From assembly GCA_019242065.1 (NCBI GenBank), contig JAFAWJ010000142.1, positions 1 through 7,245 on the forward strand: a DNA stretch of 7,245 bases. Direction: 5' to 3'. The notes under the pieces are model-generated. The model saw only the letters and a program-made list of their open reading frames with translations, did not search any database and was not told the origin of the DNA. The DNA is from Chloroflexota bacterium (GTDB lineage Bacteria > Chloroflexota > UBA6077 > CF-72). Shown piece after piece: positions 6,663 through 7,245 of this stretch (position 1 is the stretch's first letter; every line of letters begins with the position of its first letter). The translations under genes and the position numbers were made by a program.

Positions 6663-7061
6663 CAGGTCCGTCGTGACTACGAAAAAAGTGCTGCAGCCCG
6701 GAGCGATCATTGCGGTCCATTGGCAGACACACTCCGAGCGGGCGCACTCTCGTCATCGACGATCGAGTGGGTGAAAGCCAACTTCTTCAAGATGTCACTC
6801 GAGTTGGGACACTCTTTGCGCCCTCGGGAGGAGGGTCCATGCGAATGCGACCTTTACCTGACGTGCGGCAAATTCATTACAACGCCTGAGTACGCACCGC
6901 GTCTGCGACGGCGGCGCAGCCTCGAATTGGAACTGGCCGAGGACGCCGCTGGTCACGGATGGACTCACGAGGTCGAGCGTCACGGCGGCACGGCCCACCG
7001 GATCGATCAGTTGCTGTACGAGATGAAAGAAGCACTCGACGGGGCCGTGGCGGCCAGCTGA
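6663..7061 (+). pseudogene. Tn554 TnpB-like tyrosine recombinase, C-terminal remnant
   Basis: The intact part runs from TTG 6720 to TGA 7059-7061 (113 residues) and contains IEWVKANFFKMSLELGHSLR, then EEGPCECDLYLTCGKF, ITTPEYAPRLRRRR and EVERHGGTAHRIDQLL. I associate this Cys-rich tail (GHCLRP, GPCECDLYLTC, TTPEYAPRLR) with the C-terminal end of large site-specific recombinases related to TnpB of Tn554. Upstream, VRRDYEK (6666-6686), VLQPGAIIA (6688-6714, next frame) and GPLADTL (from 6714) read as one continuous sequence if one A is removed from the A6 run at 6682-6687 and one G is added near 6714. The core with the catalytic Arg and Tyr is missing, so it cannot recombine DNA. The Cys expected in GHCLRP is Ser32 here. 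The 113-residue frame could still be called as a small hypothetical protein, but its start lies inside family sequence. Confidence 0.72.
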
Positions 7062-7147
7062 CTCGTGAGCCACTCGGATGTGTGAGCCGGCGGCAACACG
7101 AGCGTGGGCGGAGCCCTCCCCCAAAGCCCCTCTGCGAGAATCAAGGT

Positions 7148-7234
7148 GAGGTGCTCGTTGAGGCGGTTTGACTCGAAAACCCCCCGGCCTCGGGCCTGGT
7201 TAGCGATCTGTCGATCGGCTTCCACGAGCACCTC
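7148..7234. repeat. Imperfect inverted repeat GAGGTGCTCGTTGA / TCCACGAGCACCTC
   Basis: Arms at 7148-7161 and 7221-7234 match at 13 of 14 positions when one is reverse-complemented, with 59 nt between them. Weaker similarity extends outward and inward (21 of 28 by eye). No gene covers this region. It could be the ends of a very small non-autonomous element or a regulatory palindrome. The window ends 11 nt later, so context is missing. Confidence 0.45.
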
Positions 7235-7245
7235 CACAGTGCCAC

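Noticed and set aside
7186..7196. GGCC-TCG-GGCC hairpin near the right edge
   Set aside because: A 4-bp stem with a 3-nt loop and no T-run is too weak to call.
7160..7200. tRNA-like T-loop pattern around GGTTTGACTCGAAAACC
   Set aside because: No matching acceptor, D-arm or anticodon arm could be folded around it.
7007..7237. 76-codon minus-strand frame at the right end
   Set aside because: It has no recognisable domain, overlaps the recombinase remnant in antisense, and has no good ribosome binding site.

Overview
The window is GC-rich and tightly packed on the left. Its right end carries decayed mobile-element fragments. The gene styles (a Hanks-type kinase fused to an NHL propeller, a protein with an LQRxxGNQA motif, and ISL3 and Tn554-like recombinase debris) would suit a Chloroflexota member such as a Ktedonobacteria-like lineage, or an actinobacterium. 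No ribosomal or housekeeping marker is present, so this is an inference from style only.

Layout. (1) Positions 1-1014, minus strand: an open frame for a multi-pass membrane protein that runs off the left edge. Its start is doubtful (only a TTG straight after a stop), so it may be an N-terminally truncated gene. (2) Positions 1015-1177: a divergent intergenic region with a strong-looking promoter (TTGACA, 17 nt, TAGGCT) and a good ribosome binding site facing right. (3) Positions 1178-2815, plus: a 545-residue helical, coiled-coil protein with an N-terminal LQRSVGNQAAMRFL motif. That motif is typical of proteins around extracellular contractile injection systems (eCIS). (4) Positions about 2972-5749, plus: a PknD-like transmembrane Ser/Thr protein kinase whose extracellular part has 12 NHL blades, enough for two six-bladed propellers. 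(5) Positions 5750-5828: stem-loops that may end the kinase transcript. (6) Positions 5829-6510, plus: the C-terminal half of an ISL3-family transposase, split by frameshifts. (7) Positions 6511-6662: no gene seen; this is probably mobile-element junction or tail sequence. (8) Positions 6663-7061, plus: the C-terminal remnant of a Tn554 TnpB-like tyrosine recombinase with two compensating indels. (9) Positions 7062-7245: no gene; one imperfect inverted repeat.

How it may work together. The membrane protein and the coiled-coil protein are divergently placed and neither looks like a housekeeping enzyme. The LQRxxGNQA motif makes the 545-residue protein a candidate eCIS-associated cargo or accessory protein. 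The kinase lies 156 nt downstream on the same strand and could be co-transcribed, sensing an extracellular cue through its propeller and signalling inside. No eCIS structural gene (sheath, tube, baseplate, AAA ATPase) or DUF4157 domain is visible, so the link to such a system rests on one motif and needs the flanking sequence.
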